This document shows positions 25,954 through 34,481 of a stretch of 57,274 nt of DNA, in pieces. Made by a program: the position numbers and the translations under genes. Position 1 is the stretch's first letter, and every line of letters starts with the position of its first letter. The stretch comes from Candidatus Poribacteria bacterium (GTDB lineage: Bacteria > Poribacteria > WGA-4E > WGA-3G), in contig VXMD01000064.1 in assembly GCA_009841255.1 (NCBI GenBank), positions 1-57,274 of the forward strand, written 5' to 3'. The notes beneath the pieces are model-generated. The model was not told the DNA's origin. It was given only the letters and a program-made list of their open reading frames with translations, and ran no database searches.

Positions 25954-27954
25954 TCACTCGACTTCATAAATGAGCCACATGCCTTCTACTTTTCGCATCT
26001 TAGCGGATACTTCCGGGGGAGCACCCCCAGGTACTCTCAACCGGAAGTGAAATTCATCACCCACATATTCGCTGCTCAAAATCTTTATATGACTCAGTAT
26101 TTGACTGATCTGAGCACGCACATCCTCCGGCATGCCCTCAAAATCGCTTTCAAATGTTCCCTTGGCACTCCCTGTAACCATCGAAAGCACTCCTTCTGAG
26201 TCAAGATTCTTAAACGCCTTCACGAAGGCGTTCATTGTATCTTCCGCAGATTGTTCAGGGCGCGGTGATGACACTTTTCCGGTCTCTGCTTCCTGATGAG
26301 GTTCAACAGAGATTTTTGCCCAAAAAGCGTTGACGCTCCCTTTTTGGCTGAACCGGCTGCCAGTACCTCCCAACTTAAAAATTTTACCCCGGTTGAAACG
26401 ATATTTGATTGTTCCTCTTTTACCGGGCGGAACGTCCCATGCAGAAGCAAGTGCTCTGTGAGGCATACCCTGTGTTGGGAGTTCGGTGTCGTCATCATAA
26501 AGATCAAACGATCCCTTGGGTTCAGCATTCCCTACCAGAATATCAATAGTAAGCAGACCGCCGCTTTTAAACGCTGTTGTATCGATTTCAATGACAGTAT
26601 AGTCTTGCAATCCGTTTCCTGGTGCTCGAAAAATGTTGAGGACCTCCCGCTTCGGTCTTTCGCTGGTGAGTTTAACATTCGAATCCTTTGATACAGCGTC
26701 TAATTCAGGAAGAGACTCTGAATCAGGTTCTAATGAAGGTTTCGCGGTCTCCTCCCGAAATCCGGGAAGTTTTCCATCTAAGGCTTCCGTGAGAAATAAA
26801 AGGTACCCGTTAGCACCGTTGTAAGGTGATGTGCGTTCATTGACGGGGAGTCTACCCAGGAGTTCAAATTCCGTTGATAGCACCAAGGAATCTGCGGGTG
26901 AGTATTTCTTCCAGCCTTTCATGATTGCTTGTGCTAAGGCGTGGGTTGTATCAAATGCCTTGGATTCACGCTCGCGTCTTTTAGCAATGGGTTCCCGCAA
27001 ACTCGGGACACGTCCTAATTCGGAATTGGGGACCCATGTATTGATGAAATTTTCATTCAAGAACACTATAATTTGATCGTCGGAGAGGACACCTGCCCTC
27101 AAGGATTTGCCGCTCCCTCAGCACGCCTCATCAGCAAGCGGTCCATCTATTGAGATGACGTGAATCGGTTTTTGCTGTGCAGGTCCCATTACCAATGCTT
27201 CCTCCAATGAAACCCAGTTGATTTGCTGCGATTTGTAGAAACGCAATACCATCTTGCGTTCAGCCGCTTCCTGTGTAATCGATGCTGCAAACTCGATGTC
27301 TGGGGCAATCTCTCTGACCTCAGCACGAAGTTCTATTTGCGGACAAAAACCGACATCTATGGTTCTGGTACTGTTTCGACCAACATCGAAATTCAGTACA
27401 CCTTCAGGAACGTACATCTTGAAAGAAGCAACCTTTTCCTTAATTCGATCAATGACAAGATGCCCGGTGAATTGAGACGGCGTAAATCGACCATCTGCTA
27501 AGATGAATTCTGCATGGATACGGAACACGATTTCAGCATATTTATCATTATAGGCGCGCAGGCATGCCCACAAACCATAGGAATCCCCCGCATTCATAAT
27601 AATATCCAGATTTGGCTTAGGGTGGAGTTGTCGCAGTAATTCCAGCACACCCTCTTCTTCTTCGATCTTCCAGAGATCACCAACAGAAACCGCTGTAGGC
27701 GGGAGGAACGCACGGAAAACCGATGTCGGATACCGCTTCTCCGACTCAGCGACTTGCAGATTTGCCAGTTCATCCCACTCTACATGAAAGCCATATTGTG
27801 TATATTCAATCGGTGCGATGAAACCTTTTACTAACACTTCCGCTATCCCATCAAGGTTTAGTGCAATTTTGTTGTCAGTTGTCGGGTGGTTGTCGGCATT
27901 CAGTTGTCCGCTCATCGCAACCAGCATAAGAAATCCGATCGTTAGGATTTTCAT
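25954..27954 (-). CDS. Exported selenoprotein, Cys-Sec thioredoxin-like, copy 1 (TGA at 27118-27120 read as Sec)
   Basis: 666 residues with Sec279. ATG 27954 follows GGAGAATTAAAA and starts a signal peptide (M-K-I-L-T-I-G-F-L-M-L-V-A-M). Residues ~25-270 form an unrecognised domain (L-L-R-Q-L-H-P and R-A-Y-N-D-K-Y-A-E-I-V-F-R-I-H). Then D-G-P-L-A-D-E-A-C-U-G-S-G-K-S-L-R-A runs into V-L-S-D...F-L-N-E-N-F-I-N-T-W, a thioredoxin-like pattern with C-U-G-S in place of CxxC. Next comes the ~110-residue domain shared with the ECF sigma factor, then a ~95-residue NTF2/DUF4878-like end. Downstream of the TGA the frame has no ATG or ribosome binding site. The gene's true stop is also TGA, so the code is not reassigned. 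Copy 2 at 29382 conserves everything around the TGA. Confidence 0.85.
27085..27120 (-). promoter_or_regulatory. Putative bacterial SECIS hairpin, selenoprotein copy 1
   Basis: Exactly 17 nt after the TGA, GAGGG-CAGGTG-TCCTC forms a 5-bp stem (one G-U) with a six-base loop containing GGU. Distance and the small G/U-containing apical loop match what is known of bacterial SECIS elements bound by SelB. The same hairpin is at 30156 in copy 2. Confidence 0.7.
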
Positions 27955-28047
27955 TTTTAATTCTCCTGTCATAATTAACACTAACATTCTACATCAACAA
28001 TGCCTACACAACAAGTCGTTTGTGTAGATTCTCGTCTCGATATATAG

Positions 28048-28076
28048 TGACGCGGGTAACCGACAAAACGGTTGCC
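28048..28076 (-). promoter_or_regulatory. ECF-type promoter of selenoprotein copy 1
   Basis: On the minus strand: -35 GGCAACC, 17-nt spacer, -10 CGTCA. Three copies in the window have identical boxes and spacing (others 31131 and 32803). The upstream AGAATTA is also conserved. Between promoter and ATG lies a hairpin, CTACACAA/TTGTGTAG (28002-28026). Confidence 0.8.
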
Positions 28077-28149
28077 TAATTCTAGAAAAAATTAGCAAAT
28101 TTAGATATAAATGTTGAGGATTAGGGAAGTTGCGTAGGTCTTGGTTAAC

Positions 28150-29199
28150 TTAATCCGTTTTAATTTTCCCCCATGTGGTTGTTAAGGAATGCGCTGAAGG
28201 TGAAATCTCTAAGACGTTTGAATTAGACCAATCTGCGCCGAAATTATTTCCTTCACGCGTAAGTTGCGTTGGGTTGCCACCGTTGACATCGGTTTTGTAA
28301 AGTTGAAGAACATCTCCTATATTATTACTGTAGATGAGTTGATTTCCTTGTGGGGACCATGTCGGATCAAGGGCGATACCATCGGCGACCTGTTGTAGTG
28401 CCGTGCCGTCCGGATTTGCGATGTAGAGTGTGCTGTTCCGAAACGAAGTACCTCCTCGCTCATTGAATCTCGCTCCACCAAGTTTACCGAAGGCGATCTT
28501 GTCCCCTTGTGGAGACCAGCGCGGTGAAGTCGTCCAACGCAGCTTCTCTGGACGGAGTACTTTTTGGGTGCGCGTCTGCAAATCGAAAAGTCCCAATGGG
28601 GTGTGTTTGAGCCCAGCTACTACAAAGATGAGTTGACTCCCATCGGGCGACCAACTCGGATAAAATCCTTTCGTTAATTTCTCAATGGAAGTCCCGTTTG
28701 GTACAGCAATATAAAGCGTGTGGTCCGCTGTAGGTGCGAATCGGGCACCGAATGCGCGGATTGCCTTTCGTTTGTCTGCTTGTGCGTAGGCGATGTGTTT
28801 TCCATCGGGGGACCAAGCTGGATATCTTCTATATTCATCGTCTTTAAACACCTTCTGGACATTCTTGCCATCTGGGTTCATAAGGTACAAATCGAAGACC
28901 CCATCTGTTCGATCAGAACTGAAAACTACCTGCTTTCCATTTGGTGACCAAGCTGGGTCATAGTCTTCTGCGGGGTGTTGTGTTAGATTCACCTGTTCGC
29001 TTCCATCGGGATTCATGCTATAGATTTCGGCATTGCCATCGCGTTTCGAGACGAAGACGATTTTCTCGGTCTCTGGGGCTTGTGCATATACACTGGTATT
29101 GTGACTAAACAGGAGTAATGCACTGATGGTGTAGCTCAGGATTAGAAACAGCCGAACGATTTGGATACCTGAATGTGTGAGTGTCGTTATGCCTTTCAT
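28150..29199 (-). CDS. Exported TolB-like beta-propeller (PD40 repeats) with C-terminal TWG tail, copy 1
   Basis: 349 residues from ATG 29199 (GGAG 11 nt upstream). Signal peptide with hydrophobic [15 protein letters not shown] then A-Q-A. Five to six PD40/WD40-like blades repeat the phrase P-x-W-S-P-[DN]-G-K-[QH] and [17 protein letters not shown]. The end, [11 protein letters not shown], is shared almost exactly with copy 2 at 33004. It is not the Tol-Pal TolB itself (no N-terminal TolB domain, no pal neighbour). Probably a periplasmic or surface binding protein. Confidence 0.88.
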   Translation of the reverse strand: MKGITTLTHSGIQIVRLFLILSYTISALLLFSHNTSVYAQAPETEKIVFVSKRDGNAEIYSMNPDGSEQVNLTQHPAEDYDPAWSPNGKQVVFSSDRTDGVFDLYLMNPDGKNVQKVFKDDEYRRYPAWSPDGKHIAYAQADKRKAIRAFGARFAPTADHTLYIAVPNGTSIEKLTKGFYPSWSPDGSQLIFVVAGLKHTPLGLFDLQTRTQKVLRPEKLRWTTSPRWSPQGDKIAFGKLGGARFNERGGTSFRNSTLYIANPDGTALQQVADGIALDPTWSPQGNQLIYSNNIGDVLQLYKTDVNGGNPTQLTREGNNFGADWSNSNVLEISPSAHSLTTTWGKIKTD

Positions 29200-29381
29200 A
29201 AGTGAATTCTCCTTTTCGCTTGTCTTGATATTTAAGAGTTTGAAGTGCCACCGTTTATTCAGACCCAAAATTAGCAAAGTTAAGACAGGTAAGGAGAAAT
29301 AGGCTTGCGCTTCATAGGAGGTCCTCCATCATGGACGAATTGAGAGCTTTGATTTTACACGATACGAAAATAATTTGAGTA

Positions 29382-31037
29382 CTATTCCAATGCTTGATTC
29401 GGTTCAACAGAGATTTTCGCCACGAAAGCGTTGACTTGCCCTTTCTTACCAAACCAATCACCAGTAGCCCCTAATTTAAAGTGCTGCCCTCGATCGAAAA
29501 GATGGGTGATTCTCTCTGTTCCACCGGGTGGAACTCCCCACGCCGAGACAATCGCGTTCCGCGGTGCGCCTTCTGTTGGGAGTTCGGCATCACCATGAAA
29601 CAGGTCGAACGAACCGGCAGCCTCGGCATGTCCGACGGAGATATCAATCGTGAGTACACCACCATTTTCAAACGTCGTCGCATCAATTTCAATAACTGTA
29701 TAATCTTGATAACCGGGTTCTGGTGTCCGAAAGATATTAAGGATCTCCTGTGAGGTCCGAACATCGTTGAGTACAACTTTCAAACTGTTCAAGACAGTAT
29801 CCGAATTGAGCGGTTCTGAAGTATCTTCACCGAATCCAGGTAGTTTTCCATCTAAGGATTCTTTGAGAAACGTTAGGTAACGTTGGCCCATATTTGTTCC
29901 GATAAGATCATTGACGGATTGTCTTCCCATCAATTCAAGATCCGGCGAGAGGATCAAAGAATCCGATGGTGAACGCTCCTTCCAACCTTTCATGATTGCC
30001 TGTGCCAACGGGTGCATTTTGTCGAATGGCTTGAACCCATGCTCGCGGCGCACTGCCATATATACTTTCTTATTAGGTGTGCGTTCCAATTCAAAATTCG
30101 ACACCCAAGTGTTGATGAAATTTTCGTTCAAGAACTCAATATTTCGGTTATCAGAGAGGACAACTGCCCTCAGGGTTTTGCCGCTCCCTCAGCACGATTC
30201 ATCCATCAACGGTCCATCGATGGAAATGGCGTGAATCGGCTTCTGCTGTGTTTGTGCCATTTCCAATACTTGATCCGACGGCACCCAATTAATCTGTTGT
30301 GACTTGTAGAAACGCAGTGTTAGGGCGTGCTCAGCGGCTTCTTGAGGAATGGATTCTGTGAATTCAACGTTTTCCAGAGGATCTTGTATGCCCGCACGAA
30401 GTTCCATTTGGCAAAAACCGCCTGCTACAACAGAATAACTTGCGTCTTTGTCCTTCTTCCAGTTAACATCAAAGTTTATGGGACCATCAGGGACGTACAT
30501 CTCAAAGAAAACAACCTTCTCCTCGATCCGATCGATCACAAGATGCCCAGCAAACTGAGATGGAGTAAACCAGCCGTCTTCCAACTTGAACTCTGCATGA
30601 ATCCGAAATACGATGTCTGCGAATTTATCGTTGTAAGCGCGTAGGCATGCCCACAACCCGCGAGAATCCCCTACATTTATATGCATATCCAAACTTGGAT
30701 TAGGGTGCAGCTGCCGGAGCAAAGTGAGTGCTCCTTTCTCTTCGACCTTCCAGGGTTCACCAATTGAAACTGGTTCGTCTGGAAGAAAAGTGTGGAAGAC
30801 CGATGCAGGATACCGCTTCTCCGGTGTAGCAGCGCGCAGATTCATCAAGGTATCCCACTCCTTAAAAGAGGTTTCGGACAAATTCTCCTCGATAGGCGCG
30901 ATGAAGCCTTTGACTAACACTTCAGATGCACCATCAAGATTAAGTGTAATTTTTTTGTTCTGTGTCAAGTCCGCATTAGCGTTTAATTGTCCGGTTATCA
31001 CAACCAGAATGAGAAATCCAATCGTTAGAGTTTTCAT
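29382..31037 (-). CDS. Exported selenoprotein, Cys-Sec thioredoxin-like, copy 2 (TGA at 30189-30191 read as Sec)
   Basis: 551 residues with Sec283. ATG 31037 follows ACAGGAGAATTAAAA; signal peptide M-K-T-L-T-I-G-F-L-I-L-V-V-I-T-G. Same architecture as copy 1 up to the shared domain: an N-terminal domain (L-L-R-Q-L-H-P, A-Y-N-D-K-F-A-D-I-V-F-R-I-H), then D-G-P-L-M-D-E-S-C-U-G-S-G-K-T-L-R-A and F-L-N-E-N-F-I-N-T-W. The C-terminal domain (Y-Q-D-Y-T-V-I-E-I-D-A-T-T-F to A-K-I-S-V-E-P) matches the ECF sigma tail more closely than copy 1 does. It lacks the extra NTF2-like end. A decayed gene is unlikely because the sequence after the TGA is as conserved between copies as that before it. Confidence 0.85.
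30156..30191 (-). promoter_or_regulatory. Putative bacterial SECIS hairpin, selenoprotein copy 2
   Basis: GAGGG-CAGTTG-TCCTC, again starting 17 nt after the TGA. Stem bases are identical to copy 1; only one loop base differs. Confidence 0.7.
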
Positions 31038-31130
31038 TTTTAATTCTCCTGTAATAAGTAATAATAACATTCTACACCAACAATGCCTACACGACAAATT
31101 GTTTGTGTAGATTCTCGTCTCGATATATAG

Positions 31131-31159
31131 TGACGCGAGTAACAGACAAAACGGTTGCC
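31131..31159 (-). promoter_or_regulatory. ECF-type promoter of selenoprotein copy 2
   Basis: Minus strand GGCAACC, 17 nt, CGTCA, preceded by ACAGAATTA. The sequence downstream (ACTATATATCGAGACGAGA) is identical to copy 1. Confidence 0.8.
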
Positions 31160-31274
31160 TAATTCTGTAAAAAATTAGAGAAAAGCGATACAGAGGACGG
31201 ATTTGGCTTACTCATAGGCGGAACCTGAACACAGATCCGGTTGGGGAGATACGAGACTGTGCATCCAACATATC

Positions 31275-31781
31275 CTACTGAAAGAAGATATTTCTTTCTT
31301 CTCTCCGTTGTTCCTTAAGGACATTTATATTAAATTGTTCTACGATGTTTCTGCATATCGTTCTTATGCTAGACGCATCATCATTATATAGTCCCATTAT
31401 AGGTTCTTGATAGAGATGCGTCGTTTCTTCATAGACCTGTCTACGGAGTTCTGGCATGTCCTCTGGAATCAGGCTAACAACGTTACTATTATCGTATGCT
31501 ATTAAAATACTGCACACTACTGCGACATCGCCAGTTTTTTCCTGCCTGTCTTTAGTTTTAGTCTCAATGGCAATCACAGATAACTTGTAGGTGCTCCATG
31601 TCGGATCCACCACATCAATGTCTCCGATCTCCTCGAGTTCCTCTATGAGGAGAGTTTTTACCCTCTCACCTACCTCGTTTTCATCGCTGAATACATGAAC
31701 ACCAACATCATACCGGACCTCCTGAGCATTTCCAATAATTACTATTGCTATACTTAGGGCTATTATTGAGAACCATTTCAT
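31275..31781 (-). CDS. Small exported protein of unknown function
   Basis: 168 residues; AAAGGAG precedes the ATG. Signal peptide M-K-W-F-S-I-I-A-L-S-I-A-I-V-I-I-G-N-A. The mature part has E-V-R-Y-D-V-G-V-H-V-F-S-D and a run of alpha/beta elements; no family recognised. There are no cysteines in the N-terminal half and two near the C-terminus. It lies between the LamG and selenoprotein genes and may belong to the same cluster. Confidence 0.75.
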   Translation of the reverse strand: MKWFSIIALSIAIVIIGNAQEVRYDVGVHVFSDENEVGERVKTLLIEELEEIGDIDVVDPTWSTYKLSVIAIETKTKDRQEKTGDVAVVCSILIAYDNSNVVSLIPEDMPELRRQVYEETTHLYQEPIMGLYNDDASSIRTICRNIVEQFNINVLKEQRREERNIFFQ

Positions 31782-31890
31782 GATTTATTCTCCTTTTCTA
31801 TCTGTAGTCTATAATTATCGATACACCTCCGACCAATGTGCGCGATGTGGCTGGGAAACTTCGTCAACGACATGTCGGTCCGAAAGAAGT

Positions 31891-32730
31891 CTACATATTT
31901 TCAGACTTTAAAGGAGTAACCGCTCTCCTTTTCATATCCGCCCACGTCGTTGCGACTTTATCGCTTGGTGAAACGGCAAGAAAGTTCCCCGTCATGGCTT
32001 GTTTGATTTCATTATCACTCAGTGCTCGCTGCCAGATTGCCGCTTCGTCAATAGAGCCATCCGTGAATGTAAGATGGGGTACGGCTTTTGCACATCCAAT
32101 CCGAACGTCTGCCTCATTGTCACCAAAGAAATCGAATTTTTTCTTTTCTTTTGCTATGACTTTACCATCTATATAGATTTTCATTGTTTCACCATCGTAA
32201 CTTCCAACAGCATGGTGCCATTTTTTTTTCCCCATTTTATGCGGAGTTTGGAGCTCCTGCCGATCCCACTTCCCTTCTACGTGTGATCCCAAGAGCAAAA
32301 AGATTTCTGGTCCGTTCCCGACATCAACACCACCGATACCGTAACAGTGCGCCCAACCAACCGGAACAACGAAATGACAGTCTTTTTCGAGCCAATGCAT
32401 CTTCTCGTTGTCCCATGTTTCTCCAGAATAAACCCATGCCATCATTGTTATTTCACCTATAACTTTCAATTTCTCTTGACCAGGGATGTTAACGCAATCC
32501 CCGCTTTGACCTTTAAGGCGGATTGCATTCCCATATTTACCCTTGACAATCTCGGTATTCTCAAGTATTTCTGCGTCAAGACCATTCCCAGATTCATCAA
32601 TAATCGTCCGACCTTTAACATTATCAAACGTCAAATAAAAAACGAGGTCTTCCTCCAAACCTGCGTTGGCAGAAGACACCAATAACAGCATAACGATACT
32701 CGAAAAAGCAGCAATAAATGCCCGTAACAT
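31891..32730 (-). CDS. Exported LamG-domain (concanavalin A-like) protein with TWG tail
   Basis: 279 residues from ATG 32730; AGGAGG 9 nt upstream decides this start over one 13 codons earlier. Signal peptide with L-R-A-F-I-A-A-F-S-S-I-V-M-L-L-L and A-N-A. LamG fold phrases: L-V-F-Y-L-T-F-D-N, I-T-M-M-A-W-V-Y-S-G, W-H-H-A-V-G-S-Y-D-G-E-T-M-K-I-Y-I-D-G and S-I-D-E-A-A-I-W-Q-R-A-L-S-D-N-E-I. The tail V-A-T-T-W-A-D-M-K is a variant of the shared C-terminal motif but is followed by 11 further residues. Driven by the third ECF-type promoter. Confidence 0.9.
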   Translation of the reverse strand: MLRAFIAAFSSIVMLLLVSSANAGLEEDLVFYLTFDNVKGRTIIDESGNGLDAEILENTEIVKGKYGNAIRLKGQSGDCVNIPGQEKLKVIGEITMMAWVYSGETWDNEKMHWLEKDCHFVVPVGWAHCYGIGGVDVGNGPEIFLLLGSHVEGKWDRQELQTPHKMGKKKWHHAVGSYDGETMKIYIDGKVIAKEKKKFDFFGDNEADVRIGCAKAVPHLTFTDGSIDEAAIWQRALSDNEIKQAMTGNFLAVSPSDKVATTWADMKRRAVTPLKSENM

Positions 32731-32802
32731 GTTTTCTTTTCCTCCTATGGAGTCATTTGAATCTTCCAAGATTTTTCACACAAATCTCGTGTCGATACAT
32801 AA

Positions 32803-32831
32803 TGACGCGGAGGATCGCAAAAACGGTTGCC
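32803..32831 (-). promoter_or_regulatory. ECF-type promoter of the LamG gene
   Basis: Minus strand GGCAACC, 17 nt, CGTCA, preceded by ACAGAATTA as in the two selenoprotein promoters. The spacer sequences differ, so box and spacing conservation is not just recent duplication. Confidence 0.78.
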
Positions 32832-33003
32832 TAATTCTGTAAAAAATCTGAAAATTAGATGCGGATGTTGGCAATTGAAAGCAAAGGGTATCCATTGCCT
32901 TTAATCTGGAATGATTTTTAAGGTGTGGGTTATTATTTTAAGGGTTCTGAGGCACAATCTGACAGATTATGCCACAAAGCTGGCAATTTACGTTATCGTT
33001 AAC

Positions 33004-34041
33004 TTAATCCGTTTTGATTTTTCCCCACATTGTCGTTAACAATTGCGCCGATGGCGAAACGCTTAATGTTGGATCAAACCAATCTGGACTCGAATTACTT
33101 CCGTCATGGGTCAATTGTGTTGGATCACCACCGTTCAGGTCGATTTTGAAGATTTGTGAGAAACCCACCCGAGCGTTGTAAATGAGTTCGCTGCCATCTG
33201 GAGACCAGGTTGGGCTGTAGGAGTTTTCGTCCGTAACCTGATGAAGGTTGCCACCAACGCTATCTATAGTGTGAATCGTGCCTTTATTAAACCTAAGGAA
33301 ACCTTGGGCATCAAAAGCAGCACCCTCGAGTTTCGCAAAGGCGATTTTGTCGTCTCGAGACCAACTTGGACCAAGTGTCCACGGCATCTCTTTTAAAAGG
33401 AGTATCTTTCGGGAGCGTCTCTGCAGATCGAAAATGCCTAGGGGTGTGCCTTTGCGTCCCCCCACCACAAAGGCTATCTCGCGTCCATCGGGAGACCAAC
33501 TTGGATTAAATCCGTCCGTCAATTTCTCAACGGAGTCCCCATTTACTGCCGCAACGCAAAGTGTGAGATCAGCGTAAGGGACAAATCGCATCCCAAATTG
33601 TAGTATCGCCTTTCCTGGGTCTCCCTGTGCATAGGCAATTCGTTTACCATCGGGGGACCATGCCGCCTCCATTCTGTATTTGCTGCTTTTAAATACCCTC
33701 CGGACATTTGTGCCGTCGGGGTCCATGAGATACAAATCGAAGATTCCATCTCGGTCTGAACTGAACAGGATCTGCTTCCCGTTCGGCGACCAAGTTGGAT
33801 TGTAATCCGCTGCGGGATGCTGGGTTAAATTTATCTGATCACTCCCATCGGAGTTCATGCTATAGATTTCAGCGTTGCCATCCCGTTTTGACATAAACGC
33901 GATTTTCGCTGTCTCTGGGGCTTTTGCCCACACGCCAATACTGCTACTGAACACGAGTAGCGTGATGATAACATAACTTAATATTGTAAACTTGGTATAA
34001 CCTCGATTCTCTGAACAAGGAAAAACATATCTACGTTTCAT
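33004..34041 (-). CDS. Exported TolB-like beta-propeller with C-terminal TWG tail, copy 2
   Basis: 345 residues from ATG 34041, GGGAG 6 nt upstream. Signal/anchor segment [14 protein letters not shown]. Paralogue of 28150 across its length (shared [17 protein letters not shown] and [13 protein letters not shown]). Ends [12 protein letters not shown]. The pair TolB-like plus selenoprotein appears twice in the block, consistent with segmental duplication. Confidence 0.88.
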   Translation of the reverse strand: MKRRYVFPCSENRGYTKFTILSYVIITLLVFSSSIGVWAKAPETAKIAFMSKRDGNAEIYSMNSDGSDQINLTQHPAADYNPTWSPNGKQILFSSDRDGIFDLYLMDPDGTNVRRVFKSSKYRMEAAWSPDGKRIAYAQGDPGKAILQFGMRFVPYADLTLCVAAVNGDSVEKLTDGFNPSWSPDGREIAFVVGGRKGTPLGIFDLQRRSRKILLLKEMPWTLGPSWSRDDKIAFAKLEGAAFDAQGFLRFNKGTIHTIDSVGGNLHQVTDENSYSPTWSPDGSELIYNARVGFSQIFKIDLNGGDPTQLTHDGSNSSPDWFDPTLSVSPSAQLLTTMWGKIKTD

Positions 34042-34481
34042 TGGATACTCCCTATGCATGATTTTCGAGTTTTCAATAGACATATTGAAGAAACACCCAA
34101 GCAAAACTCCCTACGGGATGGAGAAATTGGCTGCAACCCCTTTTTGCAATGCTCTAAACCTTTGAGTAGCAACTTGGGTTAATAGAGTGTAGTGGCGCGT
34201 CCGGTCGAAAAGACACGACACTACCGATTCGGCATCTATTGCATAGAAACGTGGATAGACAGGCAGGCGTTGACACGTAGGTCAGAATAATATGGGTTAT
34301 TTTTCAAATGGAGAGATAACAGATATCCATAGAAAAACCACGGAATCCGTGTCATTCGCGATTCAGACGGACATCTGTGTAGAACTCTTGACAAAATAGG
34401 GAACATGCATAGAATAGTGTGCAAAACAGCGGAAATAGCACGTATCTCTTTGCAACGTTCAAAACGGAAAGGAAATAGTTA
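34042..34481. other. 440-nt divergent intergenic region
   Basis: Holds a family B fragment (ACACCCAAGCAAAACTCC at 34092), a GGTTGCAGCC-like stretch on the minus side, and a sigma70-type promoter facing the GH32 gene at 34388-34415. No ORF with a convincing ribosome binding site. Confidence 0.6.
34388..34415 (+). promoter_or_regulatory. Sigma70-type promoter of the GH32 gene
   Basis: TTGACA, 16-nt spacer, TAGAAT, about 66 nt before the ATG at 34482, which has AAAGGA upstream. Confidence 0.6.

Noticed and set aside
25954-27102. ORF after the first TGA as an independent gene
   Set aside because: No ATG, no ribosome binding site (first start is TTG), same frame as the upstream gene, and the junction is conserved in the paralogue.
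28150-29199. Tol-Pal TolB
   Set aside because: Only the propeller is shared; no N-terminal TolB domain, no tol/pal neighbours, and a second paralogue nearby.
29382-30131. ORF after the second TGA as an independent gene
   Set aside because: Begins with an unsupported TTG, and 57 nt of conserved coding sequence precede it up to the TGA.
25954-31037. TGA reassigned to an amino acid genome-wide
   Set aside because: TGA serves as genuine stop at 10332, 25954, 47709 and others, where downstream sequence is not conserved coding.
31838-32176. 112-codon + strand ORF opposite the LamG gene
   Set aside because: Antisense shadow without ribosome binding site or recognisable domain.
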